Below are positions 25,876-34,928 of a DNA stretch of 64,000 bases, piece after piece (position 1 is the first letter of the stretch; every line of letters begins with the position of its first letter). This stretch comes from Fibrobacter sp. UWB16 (GTDB lineage: Bacteria > Fibrobacterota > Fibrobacteria > Fibrobacterales > Fibrobacteraceae). The notes below the pieces were generated by a model. It worked only from the letters and a program-made list of their open reading frames with translations. It did not search any database and was not told the DNA's origin. A program made the position numbers and the translations under genes. Location: assembly GCF_900215325.1 (NCBI RefSeq), contig NZ_OCMS01000006.1, forward strand, positions 1-64,000. Direction: 5' to 3'.

Positions 25876-27054
25876 ATGCCAAAAAAATTTTCAAAATGGG
25901 TCGCATGCTGGGGCAACGCCACCTCCATTACAGACCGCAAAGAAGCGACTTACGCTAAAGACTTGACACTCCGCTATCCGATTCGCGCCTGCTTTTCAGG
26001 GAGCAAGTTGCGTTTTCATTTTTCTAACCTCACGGGTACAGACTCCGTACAAATTAGCGAAGCGTACATTGCAAAGTCCGCGCAGTCCACTGCCAGCGAA
26101 ACAAGTGCCGCGCAGTTCGAGTACGCACCTACAGCAATTACGTTCGGCGGTCGTACTTCTGCCACCATCCCCGCGGGCGAAGAAATCTTGAGTGACGAAA
26201 TTGCATTCAACGTGACCGCAGGTGAGACATTTGATGTGAGCCTCTACTTTGCTAATTTCACACAAATGAACGCAGGCACAGCTATCACGGGCCCGCTTTC
26301 TGGCGGCAAGTACAGCTACGGCAATTTTGCCAAAAGCGCGACTCTCCCCGATGATCTCACGCGCAAAACGAACTGGATTTATTTCCTCAACACGATTGAC
26401 ATTTTCACCGAAGAAAAGAACTTTGCGCTCGTCTGCTTTGGCGATTCCATCACGGCACAGGATTGGCCCGATTACCTGACGCTCCGTTGCGCACGCGAAG
26501 GTTTCAACAACGTCGCCATCATCCGTCGCGCTGTGAGCGGCACACGCATTCTCCGTGAATACAGTTGCATCACCTACGCGGCTTACGGTCTCAAAGGCGC
26601 TACGCGTTTCCCGATTGAAATGAATGTCGCAGGCGCCCGCACGGTCATTGTACAACACGGCATCAACGACATCATCCACCCTGTCGGCGTGGAAGTCAAC
26701 AAGTTCCGTCCGTGGAGCGACATGCCCACCGCAGACGACCTCATCAACGGCGTGCGCTCGCTCTACATCACGCATGCACGCAAGCTCGGCCTCAAGATTT
26801 ACAGCGGCACGCTCCTCCCGATTTACGGCTGGCGCACCTACAACGAAAACCGCGATATCATCCGCACGGCATTCAACGAATGGCTCCGTACCGCACCAGA
26901 TTTCGACGGTTGCGTAGACTTTGACAAGGCTGTGCGTGGTCACGATGATCCGAAAGCATTTGCCGCCGGATTCGACTCGGGCGATCACTTGCACCCGAGC
27001 GCCAAAGCGTACGAAGCCATGGCCGAATGCGTCCCCGAAGAATTATTGAAATAA
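25876..27054 (+). CDS. SGNH/GDSL-family hydrolase, cytoplasmic-type
   Basis: The 392-residue protein has an N-terminal beta-rich domain of about 170 residues (KWVACWGNAT at the start). An SGNH esterase domain follows: block I FGDSIT (near residue 192), block III HGINDI with its Asn/Asp, and block V DHLHPS with the catalytic Asp and His. Such two-domain SGNH enzymes often remove acetyl or other acyl groups from carbohydrates. No signal peptide is visible, which is unusual for a polysaccharide esterase of a fibre degrader. A TATAAT at 25863-25868 is only 7 bases before the ATG, suggesting a leaderless transcript. It diverges from the vWA gene. Confidence 0.85.
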   Translation: MPKKFSKWVACWGNATSITDRKEATYAKDLTLRYPIRACFSGSKLRFHFSNLTGTDSVQISEAYIAKSAQSTASETSAAQFEYAPTAITFGGRTSATIPAGEEILSDEIAFNVTAGETFDVSLYFANFTQMNAGTAITGPLSGGKYSYGNFAKSATLPDDLTRKTNWIYFLNTIDIFTEEKNFALVCFGDSITAQDWPDYLTLRCAREGFNNVAIIRRAVSGTRILREYSCITYAAYGLKGATRFPIEMNVAGARTVIVQHGINDIIHPVGVEVNKFRPWSDMPTADDLINGVRSLYITHARKLGLKIYSGTLLPIYGWRTYNENRDIIRTAFNEWLRTAPDFDGCVDFDKAVRGHDDPKAFAAGFDSGDHLHPSAKAYEAMAECVPEELLK

Positions 27055-27092
27055 ATTTGACACCTAGCGCGTTAATTATTTATTTTAAAAAC

Positions 27093-28109
27093 ATGAGCTT
27101 GAAAGATTCCATTAAGCAACTTCAAAAAAGGGAGCACATGACGCAAGACGAACTCTTGCGTCGTCTCGGCTGTTCCCGTAGTAGCCTTATGGATCACGCG
27201 ACAACCGAAGCGCAAGCCGCATTCCAGCTCGCTTTCGGGAACAATTCCGGACGCATCTCCGAAGCCCCGTCATTCAAGAACGAAGAAGAGCTCGAAAAAA
27301 TTTTAACGTGGGTTCGCAAGTTCCCAATCCGCGCATTGCAAAAGATGGGGCATATTCCCGAGAACGCCAAAGACGCAGACCTCGTTCGCGCCGTGTTCAA
27401 GTTCATGCAAATCGGGAGCGTCGCCGGATTCGAAAACTATTACTGCGCCACATTGCAATCTGCAAATCCACAGACTTACGCCGCCTGGATCCGCCTTGGC
27501 GAACTTCAAGTCAAGCGCTTAGCAACGGACTTCGTGCCTGATCGCAAAGCGATTCTTGCGAACTTGAGATTTTTGCGAACAAACGTATTTTTGCGCAACC
27601 AAGGCACCCGCAGCATCGCTCGCGAAGCACTCCGCGCTTGCGGTATCGAGCTCATCGAAGTAGAACCGTTCCTCACGGCACCCACGCCCATTTGCGCATT
27701 CTTCTGGAGAGGCTCACGCCCCGTCATCCAGTTCCCGACAACCAAGATGGAAGATTCCAAATTCCTGGAAGCTTTGTTCCACGCGGTCGGGCACTTGCTT
27801 TTGCACGCGAAGCACACTTCGTGTCTGCAACTCGGCGCACTCTCGCAACAAGCAAAAGTTTCTGAAATGCACGCGGCACGCCCTGAAGAAATTATCGAAA
27901 TTGAAGCCGACCGTTTCGCGCAAGACATTCTCCTTTCCGAAGCCGAAGAATGCGAGCTCATCTGTTGCGGTCGCTTTTACGAACGCCGTTGCATCCAGCA
28001 TTTTTCCGGCGTATTCCATGTGCGCCCGGGCATCCTTGTCGAGCGTTTACAGCAACAGGGCAAGCTCAACCGCCGCACGCTTTTAAACGATTTCAAAATC
28101 GCGGTATAA
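27093..28109 (+). CDS. HTH plus ImmA/IrrE-like (DUF955) protein lacking the catalytic Glu
   Basis: The ATG at 27093 gives a 338-residue protein beginning with a helix-turn-helix-like segment (TQDELLRRLGCSRSSLMDH). The C-terminal half resembles the ImmA/IrrE metallopeptidase domain, including EIEADRFAQDILL with the conserved Glu and Ala. The expected HExxH zinc motif reads HAVGH (codons at 27780-27794), so both histidines are kept but the catalytic glutamate is replaced by alanine (valine follows). ImmA/IrrE proteins cleave repressors in mobile elements or stress pathways; this one may bind rather than cleave. It follows the SGNH gene after 38 bases on the same strand. Confidence 0.75.
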   Translation: MSLKDSIKQLQKREHMTQDELLRRLGCSRSSLMDHATTEAQAAFQLAFGNNSGRISEAPSFKNEEELEKILTWVRKFPIRALQKMGHIPENAKDADLVRAVFKFMQIGSVAGFENYYCATLQSANPQTYAAWIRLGELQVKRLATDFVPDRKAILANLRFLRTNVFLRNQGTRSIAREALRACGIELIEVEPFLTAPTPICAFFWRGSRPVIQFPTTKMEDSKFLEALFHAVGHLLLHAKHTSCLQLGALSQQAKVSEMHAARPEEIIEIEADRFAQDILLSEAEECELICCGRFYERRCIQHFSGVFHVRPGILVERLQQQGKLNRRTLLNDFKIAV

Positions 28110-28137
28110 AAACGCGCGCATCTCGTATAAAAAGGAG

Positions 28138-28162
28138 AAGCCCGCTCGGAGGCGGGCTTGAC
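28138..28162. repeat. Dispersed palindrome (variant tail TTGAC)
   Basis: AAGCCCGC and GCGGGCTT form an 8-bp stem followed by GAC. It lies between the convergent genes ending at 28109 and 28213 and is preceded by AAGGAG, a lead-in seen at other copies. Confidence 0.6.
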
Positions 28163-28212
28163 AACAAAAAGTCGCGCGCGTCTCGTAAAACGCTCGCGGG
28201 TTCTTTTACAAA

Positions 28213-28782
28213 TTAATAGTTCACACCGAAGAACAGATTCCAGCTCTTGAAGCTCTTCTTAAAGTCTACCTTCGTAGCAAGGATGTTGAAACCAAAACCA
28301 GCTTCAAGCTGAACGGCAGAATTGTGGAAGAAGTTCAAACCGACTTCACCACCCAAGCACATACCGAAAGCACCAATCCAGTCATCAAAGAATGCGTCAA
28401 CTTGGAAACCAAGACCAATACCGGCGCCGATAAACGGAGACATGACTTCATCAAGTGGAGAATAACGTCCACCGAGAAGCATATTGCCTTCAAGTTCCCA
28501 ATCCGTGCCAAATTCGGCATGCCAGTTCGAAATCGCCGTAATAGCGCCATGAGTCGTCATTTCCCAAATGTGACCATAGCGGATAAGCGGGAAAGCCGTG
28601 ACCTTGTCCTTTTCAGGATTCTTCACGTCGTCTTTATAGTTACTCCAGAAAGAAAGGCCAAACGCAGCCGTCTGGAAACTATAGACCGGACGTTGGAGTT
28701 TCTTCTCCGGTTCAACAGTATCATAGTTCTGGGCAAATGCCGCAAGGGCGAGGAAAGTAATGAGTACTAATATCTTTTTCAT
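28213..28782 (-). CDS. Small exported beta-barrel-like outer-membrane protein
   Basis: The ATG at 28782 gives MKKILVLITFLALAAFAQN, a clean signal peptide with an AFA-Q cleavage site; a longer start would bury it. The mature 170 residues alternate polar and hydrophobic positions with many aromatic and Gly residues (PFIGAGIGLGFQVDAFFDD, and a terminal strand WNLFFGVNY ending in an aromatic). This is the pattern of an 8-strand outer-membrane barrel. No named family is recognised. It diverges from murJ with only 29 bases between the starts, so the two share a promoter region. Confidence 0.65.
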   Translation of the reverse strand: MKKILVLITFLALAAFAQNYDTVEPEKKLQRPVYSFQTAAFGLSFWSNYKDDVKNPEKDKVTAFPLIRYGHIWEMTTHGAITAISNWHAEFGTDWELEGNMLLGGRYSPLDEVMSPFIGAGIGLGFQVDAFFDDWIGAFGMCLGGEVGLNFFHNSAVQLEAGFGFNILATKVDFKKSFKSWNLFFGVNY

Positions 28783-28811
28783 GGTAAGAAATATATAAAT
28801 TTTCAATCAAC

Positions 28812-30404
28812 ATGAATAAAGCCGCTATTATTGTTGCCGTTTCGATGCTCCTGAGCCGCGTACTCGGGATTTTCCGTGAAATGCTCCTCGCCCACGCCGC
28901 CGGCGTGTCGCTCGAAAAAAACGCTCTCGACCTCGCTTTCATGATTCCGGACATCCTGAATCACGTGGTCAGCACCGGATTTTTGTCGATTATCTTCATT
29001 CCGATTTTCACAGGCTACAAAGTCGCAGGTGACGAGAAGGCGGGCTGGAAGTTCTTCAGCAACGTGCTCAACACGTTCGGACTTGCACTTTTGATTCTCG
29101 TGATTCCGGCGTTCATCTGGATGAAGGAACTCATCTCGCTCTTGACCGTCGATGGCGTGACGCCTGAGCTCTTGGAACGCGCAACTTACTACGGACGCAT
29201 TATTCTGCCGGGGCAGATTTTCATCTTTGTCGGTAGCATCCTCGTTGCCGTCCAGCACACTCGCAAGCAGTTCCTGATCCCCTCCCTCACGGGCCTTATC
29301 TACAACATCGCCATTGTGGGCGGCGGTGCCGCAGGCCTTTGGCTCAGCAACCACACAGGCAACGATTACGGTCTCGCCGGATTTGCCTGGGGCGTTCCGG
29401 TCGGCGCATTCATCGGATTTTTCGCACTCCAGATTTTTGGCGCCAAGCGCGGCGGTGTCCATTATGAATTTATCATTGAACCGAAGCATCCGGATATCGC
29501 ACGTTACTTCAAGATGATGCTCCCGATGTCTCTTGGCGTGGGCTCCATGTTCGGCCTTGAATTTATCATCCGTAGCTTTGGTGCAAACTTTGGTACAAGT
29601 GGCATTTCGAGCCTCAACTACGCCTACCGCGTCATGTACACGCTCGTTGCCGTATTCGGATTCTCGGTCAGCGTCACGAGCTACCCCGACATGGCGCGTC
29701 TTGTGAAGGAAGGCGACTTCCCGCAGCTCAACCGCAAAATATGGAAAAGCCTCTCGCGCATGTTCTGCATCTTGATTCCGGCAGTTGTCGCCGTGTGGGC
29801 TTTGAGCTTCCCGGCCGTGCGCATTCTCTTTGAACGTGGCGCATTCCACCGCGAAACGACCGAAGCGATTTCTGAAATTCTCCGCTGGTACTTGCCCGTA
29901 AGCCTTGGACTTTGCCTGCAGGCAGTTCTCGTCCGCAGCTTCTACGCTTGCGAACGCATGTGGGTCCCGACACTTTTGAACACCGGCATTTTTGCGGCAA
30001 CCATCCCGGCCTACATTTTGCTTGGCGCCCCCGAAGTGGGTCTTGGCATCAAGAGCGTCCCGATTATCGGCGCTACAGGCGCTATTTTGCAAGTGATTTC
30101 AATGATTTTCATGTGGGCTAAAAAGAACGGCACCGACGGCATGAAAGAGGCCATTTTCAACATGGCACGCGCACTCGTCGCATTCGGTATCATGATTGCA
30201 GCCGCCGTCGGCCTTGATCACATTTCAGGAGATTTCGTCCGCAACGCAAGCTTTGTAACACTCGTCGTTTACGCCTGCGCCGCAGGGATTGCGCTCTTTA
30301 CACTCACGCTCATCATCCAGCGTTACCTCGGCAGTAAAGACGCGAAGGACATCCTGAACGAGCTCTTAGGAAAGGTCCTCCGCAAGCTGCACCTCGCACG
30401 TTAA
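28812..30404 (+). CDS. murJ: Lipid II flippase MurJ (MviN)
   Basis: The 530-residue integral membrane protein has about 14 hydrophobic segments. It begins NKAAIIVAVSMLLSRVLGIFREMLLAH, the MurJ opening with the conserved Arg-rich SRxLGxxRE motif. Later family features include PFRM-like SLNYAYRVMYTLVAVFGFSV and ILFERGAFHRETT. MurJ moves the lipid-linked peptidoglycan precursor across the inner membrane. Length matches the family. It is divergent from the small barrel gene and followed by several dispersed palindromes rather than a clear terminator. Confidence 0.95.
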   Translation: MNKAAIIVAVSMLLSRVLGIFREMLLAHAAGVSLEKNALDLAFMIPDILNHVVSTGFLSIIFIPIFTGYKVAGDEKAGWKFFSNVLNTFGLALLILVIPAFIWMKELISLLTVDGVTPELLERATYYGRIILPGQIFIFVGSILVAVQHTRKQFLIPSLTGLIYNIAIVGGGAAGLWLSNHTGNDYGLAGFAWGVPVGAFIGFFALQIFGAKRGGVHYEFIIEPKHPDIARYFKMMLPMSLGVGSMFGLEFIIRSFGANFGTSGISSLNYAYRVMYTLVAVFGFSVSVTSYPDMARLVKEGDFPQLNRKIWKSLSRMFCILIPAVVAVWALSFPAVRILFERGAFHRETTEAISEILRWYLPVSLGLCLQAVLVRSFYACERMWVPTLLNTGIFAATIPAYILLGAPEVGLGIKSVPIIGATGAILQVISMIFMWAKKNGTDGMKEAIFNMARALVAFGIMIAAAVGLDHISGDFVRNASFVTLVVYACAAGIALFTLTLIIQRYLGSKDAKDILNELLGKVLRKLHLAR

Positions 30405-30413
30405 GCACCTTTG

Positions 30414-30511
30414 TGTCATGCCCGCTACCAATCTTGTCATGCCCGCCACTGAGCGGGCATCTCCTTCTTGTAAGGCTTAAAAAGGAGATTCCCGATCAAG
30501 TCGGGAATGAC
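30414..30511. repeat. Cluster of three dispersed palindromes in opposite orientations
   Basis: GTCATGCCCGCT (30414-30425) is a partial copy, and 30436-30460 is a full copy in reverse orientation (GTCAT first). 30488-30511 is a full copy in forward orientation (ATTCCCGA/TCGGGAAT then GAC). The cluster separates murJ from the convergent lipoprotein genes. Confidence 0.65.
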
Positions 30512-30517
30512 ATCGTA

Positions 30518-30901
30518 CTACAAATTATCCCCGTTTTCGTCACTTTTCACGGGTGGATAAATTTCTTCGGGCAACGATCCGTAGCTAGAGACTTTATCAC
30601 CTTCAAATCCATTGATCATCCATTTGACGAACCCCACAGTTCCGCCAAGCACGGCACCAGTTGCAAAGCCTACCCCAGCAGCACTCAGTGCAACAAGTTT
30701 GAGAGGAAACAGGCGAATATCCATTACATCCACTGCACGGAGATGACCACTACCATTCGTAGCCATGAACCAACCGGGTATTGCCAATGTTGTTCCCGTA
30801 TTCGCACCATAACGAATCATGGGGTTCGGGTTCTTACTCGCCGCACAACCAACAAGACTCAACACAAGCAACATGCAAACAACAAACTTCAAAAAACTCA
30901 T
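30518..30901 (-). CDS. Small lipoprotein, paralogue A
   Basis: The 127-residue protein has a lipoprotein signal sequence with lipobox LVGC at residues 16-19, followed by AASKNPNPMIRYGANTG. The mature part contains a Gly/Ala-rich hydrophobic segment (VGFATGAVLGGTVGFVKW) and ends with an acidic tail. It is clearly related to the gene at 30939-31382: both share the SKNPNPMIRYGANTG block and the GTVGF-KWM-NGF segment. The central region differs and is shorter here. No known family is recognised; the tandem copies are 37 bases apart on the same strand. Confidence 0.7.
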   Translation of the reverse strand: MSFLKFVVCMLLVLSLVGCAASKNPNPMIRYGANTGTTLAIPGWFMATNGSGHLRAVDVMDIRLFPLKLVALSAAGVGFATGAVLGGTVGFVKWMINGFEGDKVSSYGSLPEEIYPPVKSDENGDNL

Positions 30902-30938
30902 ACTCGCAATATAGATTTCTAATCCCAGGATTCTGAAT

Positions 30939-31382
30939 TTACCTTATTTTTGCTCCGTATTCAGAATCAGAATTTGCGGGTGGTAAAATTTCTTCTGGCA
31001 AAGGACCGATTTCCTCAATGTCATCATTTTTAAATCCGTTGAACATCCACTTGAAAAAGCCAACGGTCCCACCTAATATGGCTCCAATTACATAACCGGC
31101 ACCCGCAATACCTAGCGATATTCCAAGAACCGTTATGTAATCATCCTCAGCTTTCTTTTGGCTTTCGGTCTTACAGCTATAGCTATGACAATCGTCGTCA
31201 TCATCGTCATCCAACGCGGCAGCAAGCGCTGTAACGCCCACAGCACCCACCAAACCAGGAACCGCCAAAGATGCACCCGTATTTGCCCCGTAACGAATCA
31301 TGGGGTTTGGATTCTTGCTCACGGCACAGCCTACAAGGCTAAGCGCAAGCAACATACATATGACGGCTCTCATTAAACTCAT
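30939..31382 (-). CDS. Small lipoprotein, paralogue B
   Basis: The 147-residue protein has signal and lipobox LVGC, then the same SKNPNPMIRYGANTG block as its neighbour. It differs by an inserted hydrophobic segment and a run of aspartates followed by HSYSC (ALDDDDDDDCHSYSC), which could bind metal or form disulfides. The Gly-rich hydrophobic segment AGYVIGAILGGTVGF may cross or touch the membrane. The last residues parallel the neighbour's PLPEEILPP tail. This is a recent tandem duplication followed by divergence in the centre; the function is unknown. Confidence 0.7.
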   Translation of the reverse strand: MSLMRAVICMLLALSLVGCAVSKNPNPMIRYGANTGASLAVPGLVGAVGVTALAAALDDDDDDDCHSYSCKTESQKKAEDDYITVLGISLGIAGAGYVIGAILGGTVGFFKWMFNGFKNDDIEEIGPLPEEILPPANSDSEYGAKIR

Positions 31383-31469
31383 ACTCGTAATATAAAGCCA
31401 CGACTTTATTTCGCCAATAGCACAATAAAATTTTTTGATAATCTAGCAAAAATTAAGGATAAAGCGCAA

Positions 31470-31498
31470 TAAAAAAATCCGGCAGATTTCCGCCGGAC
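31470..31498 (-). terminator. Terminator downstream of the secreted SGNH gene
   Basis: On the minus strand TCCGGC-8-base loop-GCCGGA is followed by eight Ts. It lies 22 bases after the stop of the SGNH esterase gene and ahead of the lipoprotein pair. Confidence 0.8.
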
Positions 31499-31519
31499 TC
31501 ACCTAATTTACAGAACCTT

Positions 31520-32941
31520 CTATTTTATCAAAATTTTCGTCGAGTAATTGCTATTTGCACCGCGAATATTCACGAAGTAATTTCCCGCGCGCACTTTCGG
31601 CAAAACTTGCGACGTTCCAAATGAAACGTTCGCCGAACCGTTCCATACAACGTGTCCCATCGCATCCATAACCGTCACGCGGTCATTCTCGCGCAATCCA
31701 GAAATCGAAATTTCACGACCGTTCACACTCACTTTCGGCAATGCAAAATTCACGTTGTGCATTTTCGGAAGCGAAGTAGCTCCACAGCCAACAACATCTG
31801 GCAAACCAGCGCAAGGATCGTACTTGTACAAAGGCGCCACCGCCTCTGCCCACAAGCGGTGCATCGACTGTCCGCCCTTAGGTTCTGCCGGGTGCACTCC
31901 ATCGCTTGTAGAAAGTTCTTCAGGATGTTCTAAGAAGTAGCTGTAGAAATCAGGACCGGCAGGCAATTCGTTATCTTTCGTGAGCTTGTCGATGGCATCG
32001 AGGTAATCCTGATGTACCTGCCACTTTGCAATTTCAGGGTTCGTTGCAATCATGCGGGCAATAATCGGAGTAATACCATGAGCTTTTGCCGTATCGATAA
32101 TCGTCTGCAAGTTCTTCGTGAATGTTTCGACATTCGCATTGCTGCCGCCCCAGGCATCGTTTGTTCCCATTTCAATTGCCCAATACCTCACGTTCCCTAC
32201 GTATTCTGCATAATACTTGAGCGCATCGACAACTCCCTGACTCGTGACGCAACCAATGCCACCGCGAAGCATCGCCGGGTAGTAATCTGCAAAACGCGCG
32301 TGTATCAACTGCGCAAAATTCGAATCGACTGCAAATTGCTTCATGCCCATCTGGCTGATGCTCGTGCCCATGAAGAACCACGTATCATTTGCGCCATCGC
32401 TAATGTCGTAAGCGCCGACTTCCTCGAGATTTTTCACCGGGGATTCCGCCACGATGCGGAACCAGGACTTCCCAGCAAAATCAATTGCAAGCCCACGGGA
32501 CATGGCACCGCTCTCGCCCACCTCGGCAACAGTCTCCCAGTCGCCATCTACGCCGTTTGTCGAATTCGCAGACGTCATCACCTTGAAATTCTGGAGGCTC
32601 GCCGATGCATCCACGGAATGCTGGCAGCTTGCCGCGTGGACATATTTTTCGCCAGCCCAAGATTCGTCACCGCGCGTCTCCCACGTGATGAACAGCTTTG
32701 TCGGACCCTCGCCCACGTTCAACGCAAAATCCGACACCGACGAGACCTGGTTAAAGTCGAGCTTTCCATCGGTATAGACTTCCGGTTTCCAGTTGGAATT
32801 GACAGCGCCCGCCACGTAGAGATTCTTGCCCAGACTCACGTTCGGACTCGATGTAGCTGCAAATGCCCCAAAGGAGGCTCCACTCAAAGCAGAAACAAGC
32901 GCGGCATTCAAAAATACGCGCGCAAACTTTTGTTTTTCCAT
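31520..32941 (-). CDS. Secreted SGNH/GDSL esterase with T9SS-type C-terminal sorting domain
   Basis: The 473-residue protein has an N-terminal signal peptide (ALSGASFGAFA-A), a beta-rich carbohydrate-binding-like region (about 30-190) and an SGNH catalytic domain. The catalytic motifs are GTSIS (block I, about 193), MGTNDAW (block III) and SDGVHP (block V). The C-terminal 75 residues form an Ig-like sorting domain ending VRAGNYFVNIRG...ILIK, the pattern of type IX secretion substrates. In a cellulolytic Fibrobacter such enzymes commonly deacetylate plant polysaccharides. Substrate is not determinable. The Ser of block I is kept, although the usual Asp (GDS) is Thr. Confidence 0.85.
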   Translation of the reverse strand: MEKQKFARVFLNAALVSALSGASFGAFAATSSPNVSLGKNLYVAGAVNSNWKPEVYTDGKLDFNQVSSVSDFALNVGEGPTKLFITWETRGDESWAGEKYVHAASCQHSVDASASLQNFKVMTSANSTNGVDGDWETVAEVGESGAMSRGLAIDFAGKSWFRIVAESPVKNLEEVGAYDISDGANDTWFFMGTSISQMGMKQFAVDSNFAQLIHARFADYYPAMLRGGIGCVTSQGVVDALKYYAEYVGNVRYWAIEMGTNDAWGGSNANVETFTKNLQTIIDTAKAHGITPIIARMIATNPEIAKWQVHQDYLDAIDKLTKDNELPAGPDFYSYFLEHPEELSTSDGVHPAEPKGGQSMHRLWAEAVAPLYKYDPCAGLPDVVGCGATSLPKMHNVNFALPKVSVNGREISISGLRENDRVTVMDAMGHVVWNGSANVSFGTSQVLPKVRAGNYFVNIRGANSNYSTKILIK

Positions 32942-33048
32942 ATTTTCACCCCAAAAACTTAAATACCTTTTCGGAAAAATAAATTATTATGGGGCAAATA
33001 TCTCAAAAAATTGATTCAGGTGTGGACATTTTTGTCGAGAGATGTTCC

Positions 33049-34785
33049 TTACCTTCCGTTATCTCGCAGACGATAGAGCACGCACGCAATGTCGATAGGG
33101 CGCGGCAAGCTCATTTCACGACTCAAGCCTTGCGGCAAGTTGCGGAACCCGACGTTCTTGATTTTTTCGCAGAGCGCATTGATTCGCTCCATGATTGTCG
33201 CCTTCGCAGACTCGCCATTAGCATCGTTGTTGCTTGCGGCATTTTGGCAAAGGTTCAACAACATGAAGCCTGCACCGAATCGCTGTTGCTTATCCACAAG
33301 CGCACCCGCCTTGGACGTATCCGAGACGAGGAAACCGATTTGCAGTAATGTATCGCCCGAGATTTTCACTTTCACCTGACGCTCTACAGCAGACGCAGGG
33401 CGGAGTGACGGGAGCAATGGCTTCACGTATTCCGCAAAGTCGCGGCACTGCGGTTCTACAAACGCAGGCAATCCCGGCACGATTTTTGCGCCATCCCCGC
33501 CAACCAATCCAGCAGCCACATTCTTTCCATTGATTCTTGCGCATTCCGCCTTGTACGATGCCATCACGATGATGTTGTCCGCCAAGTCCAAAAAGTCTCC
33601 GCAGGCACCCGCCACCAGAATAAAGCTACGTCCCTTGATTTCACGGATGCGGTCCGTCAACGGGATAAGCGGTTCGCGGTCATCGCCCAAAAGCTTACGC
33701 ACGCGCACATCGCGAATGAGGAAGTTCACGGCAGAAGAGTCTTCGTCAATCAAGAAGACATCGCTCCCCGCTTCCATTGCTTCCATCAAGTTCGCGGCCT
33801 CGCTCGTCGAGCCCGACGCACAGGCAGTCGTAAAGTTCTTTGTCGAAATTCCACCCGGCAGGTCACGCACAAACTGCGAAAGGTCCGTGCCACGCACGCT
33901 GCGGCCATCTTCGACGCCTACGCGCACAGCCGATTCGCTCACGACAATGCCTTCGCGACCGTCTCCCGGGATATGCGGGTAAACAGATTTCGTCAAAGCC
34001 TGCAACAAAGTCGATTTTCCATGGAACGCCCCGCCCGAAATCACGGTAATGCCTTTCGGGATTCCCATGCCACGAATCTCGCGGCCATTCGCAACAAACG
34101 TCACCGCCATTTCTTCAGGCGATACAAACGGGACAGCCCCATCCATCGGGAGTTCACTCAAACCCGATGCACGCGGAAGCACGGCGCCATCCGGCACAAA
34201 CGCACAAAGTCCACGTTCCTCGAGCTGCGACAAAATTTCCTTGCGCTCGGCAAGCACGCGGTAATGCTCGACAAGTTCCGGCTCCACGCCATCCTTCTTC
34301 GATTCGCCCGAATTGTACAGCGCAGCCGACACCAAGTCCGGCAAGACCATCGTCAAAATTTCGGCAGCAGCTTCCGCCTGAATCTTACGGCCATCGCCCG
34401 GCAAGCGCACCTGCAAACAAGCACGCAGCTCGCCATTATCCACCCAGAGCGCATTTCGCACTAGCATTTCAGGTCCAGCAGTGTCAAAGACGACCGCAGC
34501 ATCCCTGTCGGGGTACTTCTCGCGCACAAGCGCCGAAAGCCTACGGTAAAGGTAATCGCTCAATGCCAGGCGGCGTTCAAAAGTGCCACCCCATTCGCTC
34601 GGGAACCCAAGCATCAGCAAACTCGCCTTGATCATCACGCGAGATGCCGGCGCATACGGGTCCCCCTGCACATGCAGGAATTCCAGCACAAAGTCTCCAA
34701 AATCCCATGAGCGGTCCGCCAAGGATTTGTAAAGACCGTAATTTTTCCCTTGTAAACTGCGAATTTTTTGGTAAAGAGCTTTCAT
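33049..34785 (-). CDS. Predicted P-loop ATPase of the ABC_ATPase (PF09818-like) family
   Basis: The ATG at 34785 begins MKALYQKIRSLQGKNYGLYK, which matches the family opening, and gives 578 residues. The Walker A region reads GGAFHGKSTLLQAL and is followed by the family's conserved IPGDGREG segment. A later VFLIDEDSSAVNFLIRD contains the Walker B-like motif, and FILVAGACGDFLDLAD follows. These cytosolic ATPases are widespread but their function is unknown. Family features are complete. The gene stands alone, divergent from the PEGA gene, with no operon partner. Confidence 0.88.
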   Translation of the reverse strand: MKALYQKIRSLQGKNYGLYKSLADRSWDFGDFVLEFLHVQGDPYAPASRVMIKASLLMLGFPSEWGGTFERRLALSDYLYRRLSALVREKYPDRDAAVVFDTAGPEMLVRNALWVDNGELRACLQVRLPGDGRKIQAEAAAEILTMVLPDLVSAALYNSGESKKDGVEPELVEHYRVLAERKEILSQLEERGLCAFVPDGAVLPRASGLSELPMDGAVPFVSPEEMAVTFVANGREIRGMGIPKGITVISGGAFHGKSTLLQALTKSVYPHIPGDGREGIVVSESAVRVGVEDGRSVRGTDLSQFVRDLPGGISTKNFTTACASGSTSEAANLMEAMEAGSDVFLIDEDSSAVNFLIRDVRVRKLLGDDREPLIPLTDRIREIKGRSFILVAGACGDFLDLADNIIVMASYKAECARINGKNVAAGLVGGDGAKIVPGLPAFVEPQCRDFAEYVKPLLPSLRPASAVERQVKVKISGDTLLQIGFLVSDTSKAGALVDKQQRFGAGFMLLNLCQNAASNNDANGESAKATIMERINALCEKIKNVGFRNLPQGLSREMSLPRPIDIACVLYRLRDNGR

Positions 34786-34928
34786 ATACATAAAAGTAAT
34801 TAATCTAGACCAATAATACACCTAATATTTACGCACATTTTACGGCACTTTAACATTTGTCCTGTAAAAAAAGAATTAAATTCTAGAAGTGAACTAACTC
34901 TTTTACATGCAAATCAGGAGTACAACCC

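Noticed and set aside
28803-30092. A 429-codon minus-strand frame opposite murJ
   Set aside because: It is a mirror of murJ codons; the product is an unstructured mix rich in Ala, Glu and Asn without a domain.
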